From Mycolicibacillus trivialis (lineage in GTDB: Bacteria; Actinomycetota; Actinomycetes; Mycobacteriales; Mycobacteriaceae): a stretch of DNA of 64,000 bases. The stretch lies in the NCBI RefSeq assembly GCF_002102395.1, contig NZ_LQPZ01000012.1:1-64000 (forward strand), written 5' to 3'. Position numbers and translations under genes: made by a program. This document shows, one piece after another, positions 7,066 to 16,708 of the stretch. Position 1 is the first letter of the stretch; each line of letters begins with the position of its first letter. Under the pieces are notes generated by a model that was given only the letters and a program-made list of their open reading frames with translations, did not search any database and was not told the origin of the DNA.

Positions 7066-8725
7066 TGGCCTGTTCGCGCGCCCACCGGTAGTCGGCCTTG
7101 CCGGCCGGGCTGCGCACGATGGTGGACCGGAACACGATCGCCTTCGGCAGCTTGTATCGCGCGATCGACTGTGCCGCATGCGCGATCAGCGCGTCGGCGT
7201 CGGCGGCGGCGTTCTCGACCAGCGCGACCACCGCGACCACCTCCTGGCCCCACCGTTCGCTCGGCCGGCTGGAGACCACCACGTCGACGACGTCGGGGTG
7301 GGAGGCGATCGCCGATTCCACCTCCTCAGCGAAGATCTTCTCCCCGCCGGAGTTGATCGTCACCGAATCGCGTCCGAGCAACTCGATGGTGCCGCCCGCC
7401 AGGTGACGGGCCCGGTCGCCGGGCACCGCATGGCGCACACCGTCGATGACCGGGAACGTCGCAGCCGTTTTGGTCGCGTCGCCCTTGTAGCCGAGGGGGA
7501 CATAGCCGCGCTGGGCCAGCCAGCCCAGTCCCTCGTGTTCGGCTTCCAGGATCGCGCTGAGGTCCTCGGCCACCACGCAGGTGTCCGGGCCGGCGGCGAA
7601 CGTCCCGGTCGAGACCGCTCCCGAGGTCGACATGTGGTGCATCTGCGCGCCGGTCTCCGAGGAGCCGACCGCGTCGATCACCATCGCATTCGGCAACACC
7701 TCGATGACCTGCTGCTTGACCGACGGGGTCAACATCGCGCCACCGTTGGCCAGCACCATCAGCGACGACACGTCGGCGTCACCGCTGTTGATGGCGGCCA
7801 CCAGCGGGCGCACCATGGCGTCGCCGACCACCGAGATCGACATCACCTTCTCGCGTTCGATGGTGCGCACCACGTCCTCGGCGTCGAAATGGTCGACCAC
7901 CGACGGGAAGACCAACGTCTGGCCGCCGGTGATCGCGGTCATCACCGCCCACTGCGCCGCTCCGTGGATCAGCGGCGGCAAGATCATCAGCTTGATGCCC
8001 GGGTTCTCGGTGACCCGGGTGATGATGTCGTCGATCGAGGTGACCGGCTCCCCGGTCAGGATGTTGCGGCCCCCGAAGGACGCCATGAAGATGTCGTGCT
8101 GGCGCCACAGCACGCCCTTGGGCATGCCGGTCGTGCCGCCGGTGTAGAGCACGTAGAGGTCGTCGGGGGAGGGGGTGACCGGCGGCTCGGCGTCGGCCCC
8201 GGCGATGACCGTCTCGTAGTCCACCGCCCCGTCCAGCAGCGCGTTGCCGGAGTCGTCGGCGATCTGGATCAGCACCCGCAGACCCGGCAGTTCCGGCAGC
8301 ACCTCGGCAAGCGTCGGAGCGAACGCCGCGTGATAGACCAGCGCGGTCGCCCCGGAGTCGGCGAGCAGGTAGGCGAGCTCGGCCTTGACGTAGCGGTAGT
8401 TGACGTTGAACGGCGCGACCCGGGCGCGGAAGCTGCCCAGCAGCGTCTCGACGAACTCGTTGCCGTTGTAGGCGTAGATGCCCAGCAAGTCCTGGCCGCA
8501 CTCGTGGCCGCCCAGCCCGTCGCGCTCGGAGTGACAGCCCAGCCCCCGCGAGTGCAGATAGGCGGCCAGCCGGTTGGCCCGGTCGATGACCTGGCCGTAG
8601 GTGAACCGCCGGTCGCCCTGGACGATCAGCTCCCGGTCGGGGATCGCCGCGGCGATCGCGTCGACGACGGCGGGAACCGTGAATTGTGTCGGGGACGTCA
8701 CCGTCGAGTCGGCGGTCTCGGACAT
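7052..8725 (-). CDS. Acyl-CoA synthetase / fatty acid CoA ligase (FadD19-like)
   Basis: ANL-superfamily ligase of 557 aa that should adenylate a carboxylic acid and load it on CoA. Visible motifs: P-loop YTGGTTGMPKG, GSSETG, PGDRARH (ATP-ribose Asp), GRDSVTINSGGEK hinge region, and the catalytic Lys in SPAGKADYRW. The overall pattern resembles M. tuberculosis FadD19 and FadD17-type enzymes that act on bulky or steroid-side-chain acids, but the substrate is not readable. The start at 8725 is chosen because GGAGG lies 5-6 bases upstream; a longer frame reaches 8761 without support. It stands alone, convergent with esxN. A Gly/Cys-rich stretch near residues 50-65 (GCHSERDGLGGHECGQ) is unusual for this family. 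Confidence 0.88.
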   Translation of the reverse strand: MSETADSTVTSPTQFTVPAVVDAIAAAIPDRELIVQGDRRFTYGQVIDRANRLAAYLHSRGLGCHSERDGLGGHECGQDLLGIYAYNGNEFVETLLGSFRARVAPFNVNYRYVKAELAYLLADSGATALVYHAAFAPTLAEVLPELPGLRVLIQIADDSGNALLDGAVDYETVIAGADAEPPVTPSPDDLYVLYTGGTTGMPKGVLWRQHDIFMASFGGRNILTGEPVTSIDDIITRVTENPGIKLMILPPLIHGAAQWAVMTAITGGQTLVFPSVVDHFDAEDVVRTIEREKVMSISVVGDAMVRPLVAAINSGDADVSSLMVLANGGAMLTPSVKQQVIEVLPNAMVIDAVGSSETGAQMHHMSTSGAVSTGTFAAGPDTCVVAEDLSAILEAEHEGLGWLAQRGYVPLGYKGDATKTAATFPVIDGVRHAVPGDRARHLAGGTIELLGRDSVTINSGGEKIFAEEVESAIASHPDVVDVVVSSRPSERWGQEVVAVVALVENAAADADALIAHAAQSIARYKLPKAIVFRSTIVRSPAGKADYRWAREQATAGE

Positions 8726-8821
8726 CGTGCCTCCAGGTGCGGGTGTGAACTCGCAGTGCACGGTACCGCCTCCCCGATCCGGCGGGTCGCCGCAGGTCGG
8801 TCGGCAGCTGCGGTGAACCCG

Positions 8822-9223
8822 CTACGTGCGCCGGTCGCGACCCGGCGCGGCGCGACCCCAGACCAGGGTGGCGTGGCTGGTCGCCCCGGTCGGGCCGGTC
8901 ATGGTCGCCGACAACGTGAGCCGATCACCCTCGAGGTGGGCGCGGCGGAACTGCGGGGCTGCCAGCAACTCCGGTGTGCTGGACATCTGCACGTCGTGGC
9001 GCAGGGTGGCGGTGTCCTCGTCGGCGGAGAACCGGCCGCCGTAGGCGAGGTATCCACTGCCGTCGCGGCGGGCCAGTTGAGCCGACATGTGGCCGTCGGC
9101 GGTATAGAGGATCAGGCCCTGCGGCTGCTCGCCCAGCGGCGTGGACACCACACCGGTTTCGGCGTCGGTGGTCGAGAACGATTCCAAGTGCCAGCCGCCC
9201 AGCACCGCACCGGCCAGTCCCAT
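8822..9223 (-). CDS. Lipocalin-like domain protein
   Basis: Small 133-aa protein with the pattern of the lipocalin-like domain family: GGWHLESFSTTD near the N-terminus, then GLILYTADGHMSAQLAR and GYLAYGGRFSADEDTATLRHDVQMS. Family members bind or modify small hydrophobic compounds, but most have no assigned function. The start ATG at 9223 abuts the AraC gene stop (one shared base), so both probably form one transcript; a frame extending to 9385 only shadows the AraC gene. The role may be tied to the ligand sensed by the AraC regulator; this is inference. Confidence 0.7.
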   Translation of the reverse strand: MGLAGAVLGGWHLESFSTTDAETGVVSTPLGEQPQGLILYTADGHMSAQLARRDGSGYLAYGGRFSADEDTATLRHDVQMSSTPELLAAPQFRRAHLEGDRLTLSATMTGPTGATSHATLVWGRAAPGRDRRT

Positions 9224-9963
9224 CAGCCCGTCACCGCCTTCCCCGGGGTGTGTCCCATCAGTCGACGGTAGCTGTCGATGAAGGCGCTCGGGGTGGCCCA
9301 GCCGCACCGGGCGGCCACGGTGGTGACGTCGTGGCCCTCGGCCAGCAGCAGCAGCGCGTGATGCAGGCGCAACTGGGTGCGCCACTGTGGATAGGTCAAC
9401 GACAACTCCGCCCGGAACAGCCGGCTCAACGTGCGTTCGGCCACCCCGATCCGCTGCGCGATCTGCCGCAGGCCCAACGCGGTGCTGAGATCCTCGGCGA
9501 CCAGCTCACAGGCTCGGCGCAGCCGATCGTCGGTGGGGGTGGGCAACCACAGCGGTGCGCCCGGATCGGCGGCGTCGAGCTGGTCGACCAGCACCGCGAG
9601 CATGCGGTGGTGCTCGGCGGATTCGACGTCGCGGCTCTGCGAGCAGGCGATGATCAGTTCGCGCAGCAGTGGCCCGACGGTGAGCACCGCGGGGGCGGCC
9701 GGTCCGCACCGGTAACGGCGCGGGTCCAAGGCGACGGCGTGGAATTGGGTATCGCCGTGGAAACGGTGCTGATGCCAGTGGCCGGCCGGAATCCAGATGG
9801 CCCGGTTGGTCGGGGTGATCCAGGTGCCGGCCGGTGTGGTCACCGACACCGCGCCGCGGGACGGGTAGACCAGCTGGTGCAGGAGGTGACGATGCCGCTC
9901 GATGTGAGCCCCGGCGGCCACCGTCAGCGACGCCGTTGCACCGTCGTGGCTGATTTTCGACAT
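9223..9963 (-). CDS. AraC-family transcriptional regulator
   Basis: A 246-aa regulator with an N-terminal cupin sensor (HRHLLHQLVYPSRGAVSV; WIPAGHWHQHRF) and a C-terminal double helix-turn-helix (LRQIAQRIGVAERTLSRLFRAEL and VAARCGWATPSAFIDSYRRLMGHTPG). This is the layout of AraC proteins with an AraC_binding cupin, e.g. NimR-like regulators. Start at 9963 (ATG); longer frames up to 10131 cross the divergent methyltransferase gene. It is co-transcribed with the downstream lipocalin-like gene and divergent from the methyltransferase across 55 bases, so it may control either. Confidence 0.87.
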   Translation of the reverse strand: MSKISHDGATASLTVAAGAHIERHRHLLHQLVYPSRGAVSVTTPAGTWITPTNRAIWIPAGHWHQHRFHGDTQFHAVALDPRRYRCGPAAPAVLTVGPLLRELIIACSQSRDVESAEHHRMLAVLVDQLDAADPGAPLWLPTPTDDRLRRACELVAEDLSTALGLRQIAQRIGVAERTLSRLFRAELSLTYPQWRTQLRLHHALLLLAEGHDVTTVAARCGWATPSAFIDSYRRLMGHTPGKAVTG

Positions 9964-10005
9964 CGATCGGCAGAATATCGGAAGCCCGCTCCCCGTCGGC
10001 CGCTC

Positions 10006-10018
10006 TAGCCTTGAGAGC
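10006..10018 (+). promoter_or_regulatory. -10 element giving a leaderless start for the methyltransferase
   Basis: TAGCCT (10006-10011) lies 7 bases before the ATG at 10019, with no Shine-Dalgarno sequence between. This is the arrangement seen for leaderless mycobacterial mRNAs. Confidence 0.5.
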
Positions 10019-10591
10019 ATGGCGATGAACCTGCTGCACCGCTGGCTGTGCAACTCCCGATTCTGGGCCGACGGCGTGCGCGACAACCTGCTGCCCTGGG
10101 CGCTGGCCGATGTCGACCTGGGGCCGCGCACCCTGGAGATCGGCCCCGGCTATGGGGCGACCACCCGGGTGCTGGTGGAGCGGGCCGAGGATCTCACCGC
10201 GGTCGAAGTGGACCAGACGATGGCCGAACGGCTGCAGAAGGACTTCACCGGCCGGGCCGACATCCGGCACGCCGACGGCACCGCCACCGGTCTGCCCGAC
10301 GACCACTTCAGCTCGGTGGTGTGTTTCACCATGCTGCACCACATCCCGACCGCGGCGATGCAGGACCGCCTGCTCGCCGAGGCGTTCCGGGTGCTGCAAC
10401 CCGGCGGGGTGTTCGCCGGCAGCGACAGCCTGACCTCGCTGCCGTTCCGGCTGATCCACCTCGGTGACATCTGTAACCCGCTGCAGCCGGAGACTCTGCG
10501 CGCGAAGCTGTCCGGCGCGGGTTTCGAGCAGATCGAGATCGAGGTGTCCGGGTCACGGCAGCGCTGGCGCGCCAGGAAGGCCGCCGCGTAG
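10019..10591 (+). CDS. Class I SAM-dependent methyltransferase
   Basis: A 190-aa methyltransferase with motif I LEIGPGYGATTRVL (E/DxGxGxG), the acidic end of strand 2 (VEVDQTMAERL), an aspartate motif (ADGTATGLPDDHFSSVV) and LHHIP followed by FRVLQPGGVF. This is the UbiE/Methyltransf_11 pattern. The substrate is unknown. It is divergent from the AraC gene, with a probable leaderless ATG at 10019. It ends 12 bases before the convergent acyl-CoA dehydrogenase gene. Confidence 0.85.
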   Translation: MAMNLLHRWLCNSRFWADGVRDNLLPWALADVDLGPRTLEIGPGYGATTRVLVERAEDLTAVEVDQTMAERLQKDFTGRADIRHADGTATGLPDDHFSSVVCFTMLHHIPTAAMQDRLLAEAFRVLQPGGVFAGSDSLTSLPFRLIHLGDICNPLQPETLRAKLSGAGFEQIEIEVSGSRQRWRARKAAA

Positions 10592-10603
10592 CGCGGCGCC
10601 GAT

Positions 10604-11779
10604 CTACCGCGCTTGACGCGCGGCCCGCACCAGCCCGCCCCCGACGATCAGCCGCTGGATCTCGCTGGTGCCCTCGTAGAGCCGCAGCAGCCGGACATCC
10701 CGGTAGATCCGCTCCACCGCCACCCCGCGCATGTACCCGCTGCCGCCGTGCACCTGCACGGCCAGGTCGGCCACCCGGCCGGCCATCTCGGTGCAGAACA
10801 GCTTGGCCGCCGACGGCGCGATCCGTCGATCCTCACCGGTGACCCACCGCCGGGCGGTATCGCGCACCAGCGCCCGCCCGGCCAGCACGTCGGTCTGCTG
10901 GTCGGCGAGCATCGCTTGCACCAACTGGAATTCACCGATCGGGGTGCCGCCCTGGGTGGCGGTCGCGGCGTAAGCGACCGACTCGTCCAGGGCGCGCTGG
11001 GCAGTGCCGACCGCCAGTGCGGCGATGTGCACCCGGCCGCGCGCCAGTGAGGTCATCGCCGCCCGGTAACCGACGTCCTCGTCGCCGCCGACCAGTGCGG
11101 CGGCGCCCACCCGCACGTCGGTGAAGCCGACGTCGGCGGTCCAGGCGCCCTCCTGGCCCATCTTGCCGTCCTTGGCGCCGATCTCGACCCCGGCGGCGTC
11201 CGCGGGCACCAGGAACACGGCGATGCCGGCGCCGGCGGCGTCGGCGGGGCGGGTGCGGGCGAACACCACGAACAGGTCGGCGACCGGCGCGTTGGTGATG
11301 AATCGCTTCTGACCGGAGATCAGCCAGTCGCCGCCGTCACGAACCGCGGTGGTGCGCAGCCCGGCCGGGTTCGACCCCGCACCCGGTTCGGTCAGCGCGA
11401 ACGACGCCACCACCTCACCGGTGGCGATCGGCGCCAGCCAACGCTCCTTCTGCTCATCGGTGCCGAAGCCGACCAGCACCTGCCCGGCGATGCCGTTGTT
11501 GGTGCCGAACATCGACCGCAGCGCCAGGGAGGTGTACCCCAACTCCATCGCCAACTCGACGTCCTGGGCCAGGTTCAGCCCCAGGCCGCCCCACTGCTGC
11601 GGAATCGCGTAGCCGAACAGCCCCATCGCCGCGGCCTGCGCGCGCAACTCGTCGGGGACGCGGTCGGCTTCGGCGATCTCGGCTTCCCGCGGCACCACCA
11701 CCGACCGGACGAACCGGCGCACCTGGGCCAGGATCTCGGCGAAATCCTCGGCGCTGACCTCCTCGGCCGGCAGGTTCAT
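10604..11779 (-). CDS. Acyl-CoA dehydrogenase (FadE family)
   Basis: A 391-aa flavoprotein expected to oxidise an acyl-CoA to the trans-2-enoyl-CoA. Family signatures: [13 protein letters not shown] (FAD/substrate binding), [10 protein letters not shown], and [13 protein letters not shown] at the C-terminus with the usual catalytic Glu position. It is divergent from the SDR-thiolase-FadE-GntR operon (121 bases between starts), which suggests one catabolic cluster controlled from the shared region. The fadE number cannot be fixed by eye. Confidence 0.9.
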   Translation of the reverse strand: MNLPAEEVSAEDFAEILAQVRRFVRSVVVPREAEIAEADRVPDELRAQAAAMGLFGYAIPQQWGGLGLNLAQDVELAMELGYTSLALRSMFGTNNGIAGQVLVGFGTDEQKERWLAPIATGEVVASFALTEPGAGSNPAGLRTTAVRDGGDWLISGQKRFITNAPVADLFVVFARTRPADAAGAGIAVFLVPADAAGVEIGAKDGKMGQEGAWTADVGFTDVRVGAAALVGGDEDVGYRAAMTSLARGRVHIAALAVGTAQRALDESVAYAATATQGGTPIGEFQLVQAMLADQQTDVLAGRALVRDTARRWVTGEDRRIAPSAAKLFCTEMAGRVADLAVQVHGGSGYMRGVAVERIYRDVRLLRLYEGTSEIQRLIVGGGLVRAARQAR

Positions 11780-11856
11780 CGGCTGGCCCCCTCTCGTGAC
11801 GGAACATCATCGGTGCGGCGGAGCGGGGTGGGCACCGCCGCGGCGAGGCAGATCGT

Positions 11857-11867
11857 ATATGAAATAT
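11857..11867. promoter_or_regulatory. AT-rich palindrome, candidate operator of the fadE / SDR-thiolase cluster
   Basis: ATAT-GAA-ATAT is a perfect inverted repeat inside an otherwise GC-rich divergent region, 33 bases before the SDR start and at promoter distance from both flanking genes. It could bind the GntR regulator encoded at the end of the operon, or be part of an AT-rich -10 region (TATATGAAATATGAT). Weak evidence. Confidence 0.3.
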
Positions 11868-11900
11868 GATGTCGCCGGAGTAGGAGAGAGGCGGAAGACG

Positions 11901-12635
11901 ATGTCGTTGCTGAGCGGTCGGACCGCGGTGATCACCGGCGGGGGCCAGGGCCTCGGGCTGGCGATCGCCCGACGGTTCGTCGACGAGGGCGCCCGGGTCC
12001 TACTCGGAGACGTGGACCTCGACCGGGCCGAGCAGGCCGCCGGGGCCCTCGGGGACGCTGCCGCCGCAGTCGCCTGCGACGTCACCCGCGGGGGCGACGT
12101 CGAGACCCTGGTCGCCACCGCCGTCGAACGCTTCGGTGCGCTCGACATCATGGTCAACAACGCCGGCATTACCCGCGACGCGACGCTGCGCACGATGACC
12201 GAAGAGCAGTTCGACGACGTCATCGCGGTACATCTCAAGGGCACCTGGCACGGACTTCGTGCGGCCGCAGCGGTGATGCGGGAGGCGAAACGCGGCGCGA
12301 TCGTCAACATGTCCTCGCTTTCCGGCAAGGTCGGCTTGGTCGGGCAGACCAACTACTCGGCCGCCAAGGCCGGCATCGTCGGCATGACCAAGGCCGCCGC
12401 CAAGGAACTCGCCCACCACGGGGTGCGGGTCAACGCCATCGCGCCAGGGCTCATCCGGTCGGCGATGACCGAGGCGATGCCCCAACGCATCTGGGACGCC
12501 AAGCTCGCCGAGATCCCGATGGGCCGGGCCGGTGAACCCGACGAGGTGGCCGGAGTGGCGCTGTTTCTTGCCTCCGATCTGTCCTCCTACATGACCGGCA
12601 CGGTGCTCGACGTCACCGGCGGACGGTTCATGTGA
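11901..12635 (+). CDS. SDR-family oxidoreductase (FabG/3-hydroxyacyl-CoA dehydrogenase type)
   Basis: A 244-aa classical short-chain dehydrogenase: TGGGQGLG nucleotide-binding loop (residues 12-19), NNAG, and the Ser-Tyr-Lys set with YSAAK. C-terminal [11 protein letters not shown] is typical of FabG-like enzymes. In this cluster it probably oxidises a 3-hydroxyacyl-CoA or similar intermediate. The start at 11901 has AGGAGAGAGG upstream; the frame could extend to 11796 but crosses the promoter region. It ends in ATGTGA, overlapping the GTG of the thiolase gene. Confidence 0.88.
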   Translation: MSLLSGRTAVITGGGQGLGLAIARRFVDEGARVLLGDVDLDRAEQAAGALGDAAAAVACDVTRGGDVETLVATAVERFGALDIMVNNAGITRDATLRTMTEEQFDDVIAVHLKGTWHGLRAAAAVMREAKRGAIVNMSSLSGKVGLVGQTNYSAAKAGIVGMTKAAAKELAHHGVRVNAIAPGLIRSAMTEAMPQRIWDAKLAEIPMGRAGEPDEVAGVALFLASDLSSYMTGTVLDVTGGRFM

Positions 12636-13858
12636 ACCATTCGGCGCAGCGCGAGGTCGTCATCTGCGCGCCGGTAAGGACCCCGATCGGCCGCTACGGC
12701 GGGGTCTTCGCCGGGGTGAGCGCCGTCGATCTGGCGGTCACCGCGCTGCGCGGTTTGCTGGGACGCACCGCCATTCCCGGCGACGCGATCGACGACGTCA
12801 TCCTCGGGCACTGTTATCCCAGCAGCGACGCCCCCGCCATCGGGCGGGTTGTGGCACTCGACGCCGGACTGCCGGTGAGCGTCCCGGGCATGCAGGTCGA
12901 CCGGCGCTGCGGCTCGGGACTGCAGGCGATCATCCAGGCCTGCCTGCAGGTCGGTGCCGGCGACGCCGACCTCGTGATCGCCGGCGGTACCGAGAGCATG
13001 AGCAATGTGCCCTTCTACTCCACCGACATGCGCTGGGGCGCAAGCCGAACCGGCGTCACCATCCACGACGGGCTGGTGCGGGGTCGACTGACCGCGGGCG
13101 GGCGACACCATCCGGTCCCCGGCGGGATGCTGGAGACCGCGGAGAACCTGCGCCGCCGCTACTCCATCTCACGGGCCGCGCAGGACGAACTCGCGGTGAC
13201 CTCCCACCAGCGCGCGACCGCCGCCCAGCGCGCCGGGATGTTCACCGAGGAGATCATCCCGGTCACGGTGAGCGCCCGGGGCGGTGACCGCGTGATCGAT
13301 ACCGACGAGCACCCCCGGGCCGACACCACGATGGACACTTTGGCGCGACTGCGCCCGGTGCTGGGGCGCCAGGACCCCGACGCCACCGTCACCGCGGGCA
13401 ATGCCAGCGGCCAGAACGATGCGGCCGCGCTGTGCGTGGTGACCACCCGCGCCCGCGCCGAGGACCTGGGCTTGACCCCGCTGGTCCGGCCGGTCTCCTG
13501 GGGGGTGGCCGGCGTGGCTCCGGACGTGATGGGCATCGGCCCGGTGCCTGCCACCGAGGTCGCGCTGCGCCGGGCCGGCCTGCGACTGAGCGACATCGAC
13601 CTGATCGAACTCAACGAGGCCTTCGCCGCGCAGGCCCTCGCGGTGATGGCCGAATGGGACTTCGGCGACGGCGAACGGCAGCGCACCAACGTCCACGGCT
13701 CCGGGATCTCGCTCGGGCACCCGGTCGGCGCCACCGGCGCACGGATGGTGGGCGCCCTGGCCCGCGAACTCGTCCGCCGTGACGTCCGCCGCGGACTGGT
13801 GACCATGTGCATCGGCGGCGGACAGGGTTTGGCGGCGGTATTCGAACGGGCCGCCTGA
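12632..13858 (+). CDS. Thiolase (acetyl-CoA acetyltransferase, FadA family)
   Basis: A 408-aa thiolase. The three active-site elements are present: nucleophile Cys in [15 protein letters not shown], His in [11 protein letters not shown], and the second Cys in MCIGGGQG. It would cleave 3-ketoacyl-CoA or condense acetyl-CoA. The GTG start overlaps the SDR stop by 4 bases, so translation is coupled. With an SDR before and an acyl-CoA dehydrogenase after, the operon looks like a dedicated beta-oxidation route, but no hydratase lies in the cluster. Confidence 0.92.
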   Translation: MNHSAQREVVICAPVRTPIGRYGGVFAGVSAVDLAVTALRGLLGRTAIPGDAIDDVILGHCYPSSDAPAIGRVVALDAGLPVSVPGMQVDRRCGSGLQAIIQACLQVGAGDADLVIAGGTESMSNVPFYSTDMRWGASRTGVTIHDGLVRGRLTAGGRHHPVPGGMLETAENLRRRYSISRAAQDELAVTSHQRATAAQRAGMFTEEIIPVTVSARGGDRVIDTDEHPRADTTMDTLARLRPVLGRQDPDATVTAGNASGQNDAAALCVVTTRARAEDLGLTPLVRPVSWGVAGVAPDVMGIGPVPATEVALRRAGLRLSDIDLIELNEAFAAQALAVMAEWDFGDGERQRTNVHGSGISLGHPVGATGARMVGALARELVRRDVRRGLVTMCIGGGQGLAAVFERAA

Positions 13859-13893
13859 CCGGCCGGTGTGGACCAGACACAGAAGGGACGACC

Positions 13894-15087
13894 ATGACCA
13901 GGCTCGCGCAGACCCTCGGGTTGACCGAGGACCAGACCGAGATCATCGCCACCGTGCGGCGTTTCGTCGAAAAGGACGTCATCCCCAACGCGCCGGAGTT
14001 CGAACGCACCGACACCTACCCCCAGCCGCTGGTCGACACCATGCGCGAGATGGGGTTGTTCGGCCTGATGATCCCGGAAGACTATGGCGGGCTGGGGGAG
14101 TCGCTGCTGACCTATGCGCTGTGCGTGGAGGAGTTGGCCCGCGGCTGGATGAGCATCTCCGGGGTGCTCAACACCCACTTCATCGTCGCCTACATGCTGC
14201 GCCAGCACGGCACCGACGCCCAGAAGCAGCGCTACCTGCCACGGATGGCCACCGGGGAGACCCGCGGCGCGTTCTCGATGTCCGAACCCGAACTGGGCTC
14301 CGACGTCGCCGCGATCCGCACCCACGCCACCCGCGGCGACGACGGTGACTACACGATCACCGGCCAGAAGATGTGGCTGACCAACGGCGGCAGCTCCACT
14401 CTGGTGGCCGTCCTGGTGCGCACCGATGAGGGTGCGGACAAACCGCACCGCAACCTCACCGCCTTCCTGGTCGAGAAGCCGACCGGGTTCGGCGAGGTCC
14501 TGCCCGGCGTGGTCATCCCGGGCACGATCGACAAGCTGGGCTACAAGGGCATCGACACCACCGAACTGGTCTTCGACGGCTACCGGGCCGCCGCCGACGA
14601 CGTGCTGGGCGGCCAACCCGGGCGCGGCTTCTTCCAGATGATGGACGGCATCGAGGTCGGGCGGGTCAACGTCGCCGCCCGCGCCTGCGGACTGGGCGTT
14701 CGCGCGTTCGAACTCGCGGTGCGCTACGCCCAGCAGCGCGAAACCTTCGGTAAACCGATCGCGGAGCATCAGGCGATCGCCTTCCAACTCGCCGAGATGG
14801 CCACCAAAGTCGAAGCGGCCCACCTGATGATGGTCAACGCCGCCCGGCTCAAGGATTCCGGCGAACGCAACGACGTCGCCGCGGGGATGGCGAAATATCT
14901 GGCCAGCGAATACTGCACCGAGGTCACCCAGCAGAGCTTCCGCATCCACGGCGGTTACGGCTACTCCAAGGAGTACGAGATCGAACGGCTGATGCGTGAC
15001 GCGCCGTTCCTGCTGATCGGTGAGGGCACCAGCGAGATCCAGAAGCAGATCATCAGCAAGCGGCTGCTCGCCGACTACCGGGTCTGA
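13894..15087 (+). CDS. Acyl-CoA dehydrogenase (FadE family)
   Basis: A 397-aa acyl-CoA dehydrogenase: SMSEPELGSDVAAIRT, MWLTNGGSS, RQ-type block RYAQQRETFGKPIAEHQAI, and GEGTSEIQKQIISKRL. It is of the long/medium-chain type and differs from the divergent fadE in the same cluster, so the two are not simple duplicates. The start at 13894 has AGAAGGG 8-9 bases upstream. Third gene of the SDR-thiolase-fadE-gntR run. Confidence 0.9.
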   Translation: MTRLAQTLGLTEDQTEIIATVRRFVEKDVIPNAPEFERTDTYPQPLVDTMREMGLFGLMIPEDYGGLGESLLTYALCVEELARGWMSISGVLNTHFIVAYMLRQHGTDAQKQRYLPRMATGETRGAFSMSEPELGSDVAAIRTHATRGDDGDYTITGQKMWLTNGGSSTLVAVLVRTDEGADKPHRNLTAFLVEKPTGFGEVLPGVVIPGTIDKLGYKGIDTTELVFDGYRAAADDVLGGQPGRGFFQMMDGIEVGRVNVAARACGLGVRAFELAVRYAQQRETFGKPIAEHQAIAFQLAEMATKVEAAHLMMVNAARLKDSGERNDVAAGMAKYLASEYCTEVTQQSFRIHGGYGYSKEYEIERLMRDAPFLLIGEGTSEIQKQIISKRLLADYRV

Positions 15088-15089
15088 CG

Positions 15090-15782
15090 ATGACCGGCGC
15101 GGAGCTCCCGTCCCGATCCCACCTGTCCGAGCAAGTGGCACATTACGTCCGGCGACGCATCTTCGACGGGAGCTATCCGGCGGGCGCATTCGTGCGCCTG
15201 GATCAGCTGGCCGCCGAGCTGGAGATCAGTGTGACCCCGGTGCGTGAGGCGCTGGTGGGTCTGCGGGCCGAGGGCCTGCTCGACCAGCAACCGCACCGCG
15301 GCTTCGTGGTGTTGCCGCTCACCGAGCGTGACATCGGCGATGTCTCCGCGGTGCAGGCCCACATCGGCGGTGAACTGGCCGCCCGGGCGGCCGAAGGTAT
15401 CGATGAGGATCGGCTCGGCGAGCTCCACCGGGTGCAGACGCAGCTCGAACAGGCCTACCGCCGCCGTGACGACGCCTCCGCGGTGCGGCTCAACCACGAG
15501 TTCCACCGGCTCATCAACGTCGCCGCCGGCTCGCCCAAACTCGCCCAGCTGATGTCGCAGATCACCCGTTACGCCCCGGAGTCGGTCTTCCCGCTGGTCG
15601 CCGGCTGGCCGGCCAGATCGCAGGGCCACCACCGGACGATCCTGGCGGCGCTGGGCCGTCGCGACCCGGAGGCCGCCCGCGCGGCGATGGCCGAGCACCT
15701 CGCCGCGGGCGCGGACCCGATGATCGCCCACCTGCGCGCCCACGGAGTCCTGTGCGCCGGGCGCCGGCACCGAGACGATTAG
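15090..15782 (+). CDS. GntR-family regulator, FadR/FCD subfamily
   Basis: A 230-aa regulator: N-terminal winged HTH (VRRRIFDGSYPAGAFVRLDQLAAEL...VTPVREAL), and a C-terminal helical FCD ligand domain with metal-binding-type residues (LNHEFHRLIN; QGHHRTILAAL). It starts two bases after the fadE stop, so it is the last gene of the catabolic operon and probably the repressor of it, answering to an acyl-CoA or acid intermediate. It converges on the next gene with 10 bases between stops. Confidence 0.88.
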   Translation: MTGAELPSRSHLSEQVAHYVRRRIFDGSYPAGAFVRLDQLAAELEISVTPVREALVGLRAEGLLDQQPHRGFVVLPLTERDIGDVSAVQAHIGGELAARAAEGIDEDRLGELHRVQTQLEQAYRRRDDASAVRLNHEFHRLINVAAGSPKLAQLMSQITRYAPESVFPLVAGWPARSQGHHRTILAALGRRDPEAARAAMAEHLAAGADPMIAHLRAHGVLCAGRRHRDD

Positions 15783-15792
15783 GTCACAACAA

Positions 15793-16665
15793 TTAGGCCA
15801 GCCGGTCGGCCAGCGATCCTTGCTCCCCGAACAGCCGCGGAACCCACTCGTCGAGCAGCACGGTGTTGTCGTGGTCGCCGGGGTGGAATCCGACCCTGAG
15901 GTAGTCGCGCAGCCGGCGCATCACCGACCGGGTCAGGAACGGGGAGTGCCGCAGCGCGGCAATGCTTCTGGCCAGCCGGACCGGATGGTAGCTGGCCCGG
16001 TCGGCGAGCATCGACAGCGTGGTGTGCCACGTCACCGTGCCGAGGAACCCGAAGGTGGTGATCACCATCGCGGCGATGCGCATGCGCTCGGTGCCGCCGA
16101 CCGCGCGGTAGGTATCGAACGCGACCGCCTTGTGCTCGGACTCCTCCAACGCATGCCAGAGCAACACCGACCGCACCTCGCTGTCGCCCAACAACTCACG
16201 GGCATCGGGATCGGTGAGCAGCGTTTCGGCGAGTGTGGCGGTGTAGTGCTCGAGCGCGGCGGTCACCGCGAGCCGGTAACGCGGGACGCTCCACCGCTCA
16301 AGACGCGCCAGCCCGTTTCGGGTGCGCCGGTCGACGCGGCCGGTGGGGTAGCGCATCTGCTGCAACCGGTCGTTGAGTTCACGGTGTTGACGGCCGTGGC
16401 TGACCTCCTGGCCGGTGAACCCGGCGATGGCCTTGCTCAACACCGGGTCGCTGATCTGGTCCGCGTAATGACGCACCGACCGCACGAAGAAGTCCTCCCC
16501 TTCGGGGAAGAGCCCCGACAACACCGCGACGACGTGGCTCATGACCAGGTCACCGTGCACATAGTGCCGTTCCAGTGGCAGGGCGTCGTAGCGGAAGCGC
16601 ATCCTGCGCACCCGGATCGGCGTGGCCGGGCGGTCAGCCCCGGCGGTGGACTCAAGCGCGGGCAT
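15793..16665 (-). CDS. Predicted metal-dependent hydrolase family protein (PF10118 type)
   Basis: A 290-aa protein with the helical, His/Glu-rich pattern of the 'predicted metal-dependent hydrolase' family: LERHYVHGDLVMSHVVAVLS, FFVRSVRHYADQI, GFTGQEVSHGRQHRELN, LEHYTATLAE, and LLWHALEESEHKAVAFD. The ExxH and HxxE spacing recalls a di-iron four-helix bundle, so an oxygenase or ferritin-like fold is as likely as a hydrolase. The start ATG at 16665 is preferred; the frame runs to 16776 but would overlap the MFS gene end. The function is unknown in mycobacteria. Confidence 0.75.
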   Translation of the reverse strand: MPALESTAGADRPATPIRVRRMRFRYDALPLERHYVHGDLVMSHVVAVLSGLFPEGEDFFVRSVRHYADQISDPVLSKAIAGFTGQEVSHGRQHRELNDRLQQMRYPTGRVDRRTRNGLARLERWSVPRYRLAVTAALEHYTATLAETLLTDPDARELLGDSEVRSVLLWHALEESEHKAVAFDTYRAVGGTERMRIAAMVITTFGFLGTVTWHTTLSMLADRASYHPVRLARSIAALRHSPFLTRSVMRRLRDYLRVGFHPGDHDNTVLLDEWVPRLFGEQGSLADRLA

Positions 16666-16708
16666 GGTTACCACGGTACCCCCGGTACCGGATATTTTGG
16701 AGGTCGGT

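Noticed and set aside
8726..8761. Longer N-terminus of the acyl-CoA synthetase (start at 8761)
   Set aside because: GGAGG is placed for the ATG at 8725 and the extra residues have no family resemblance.
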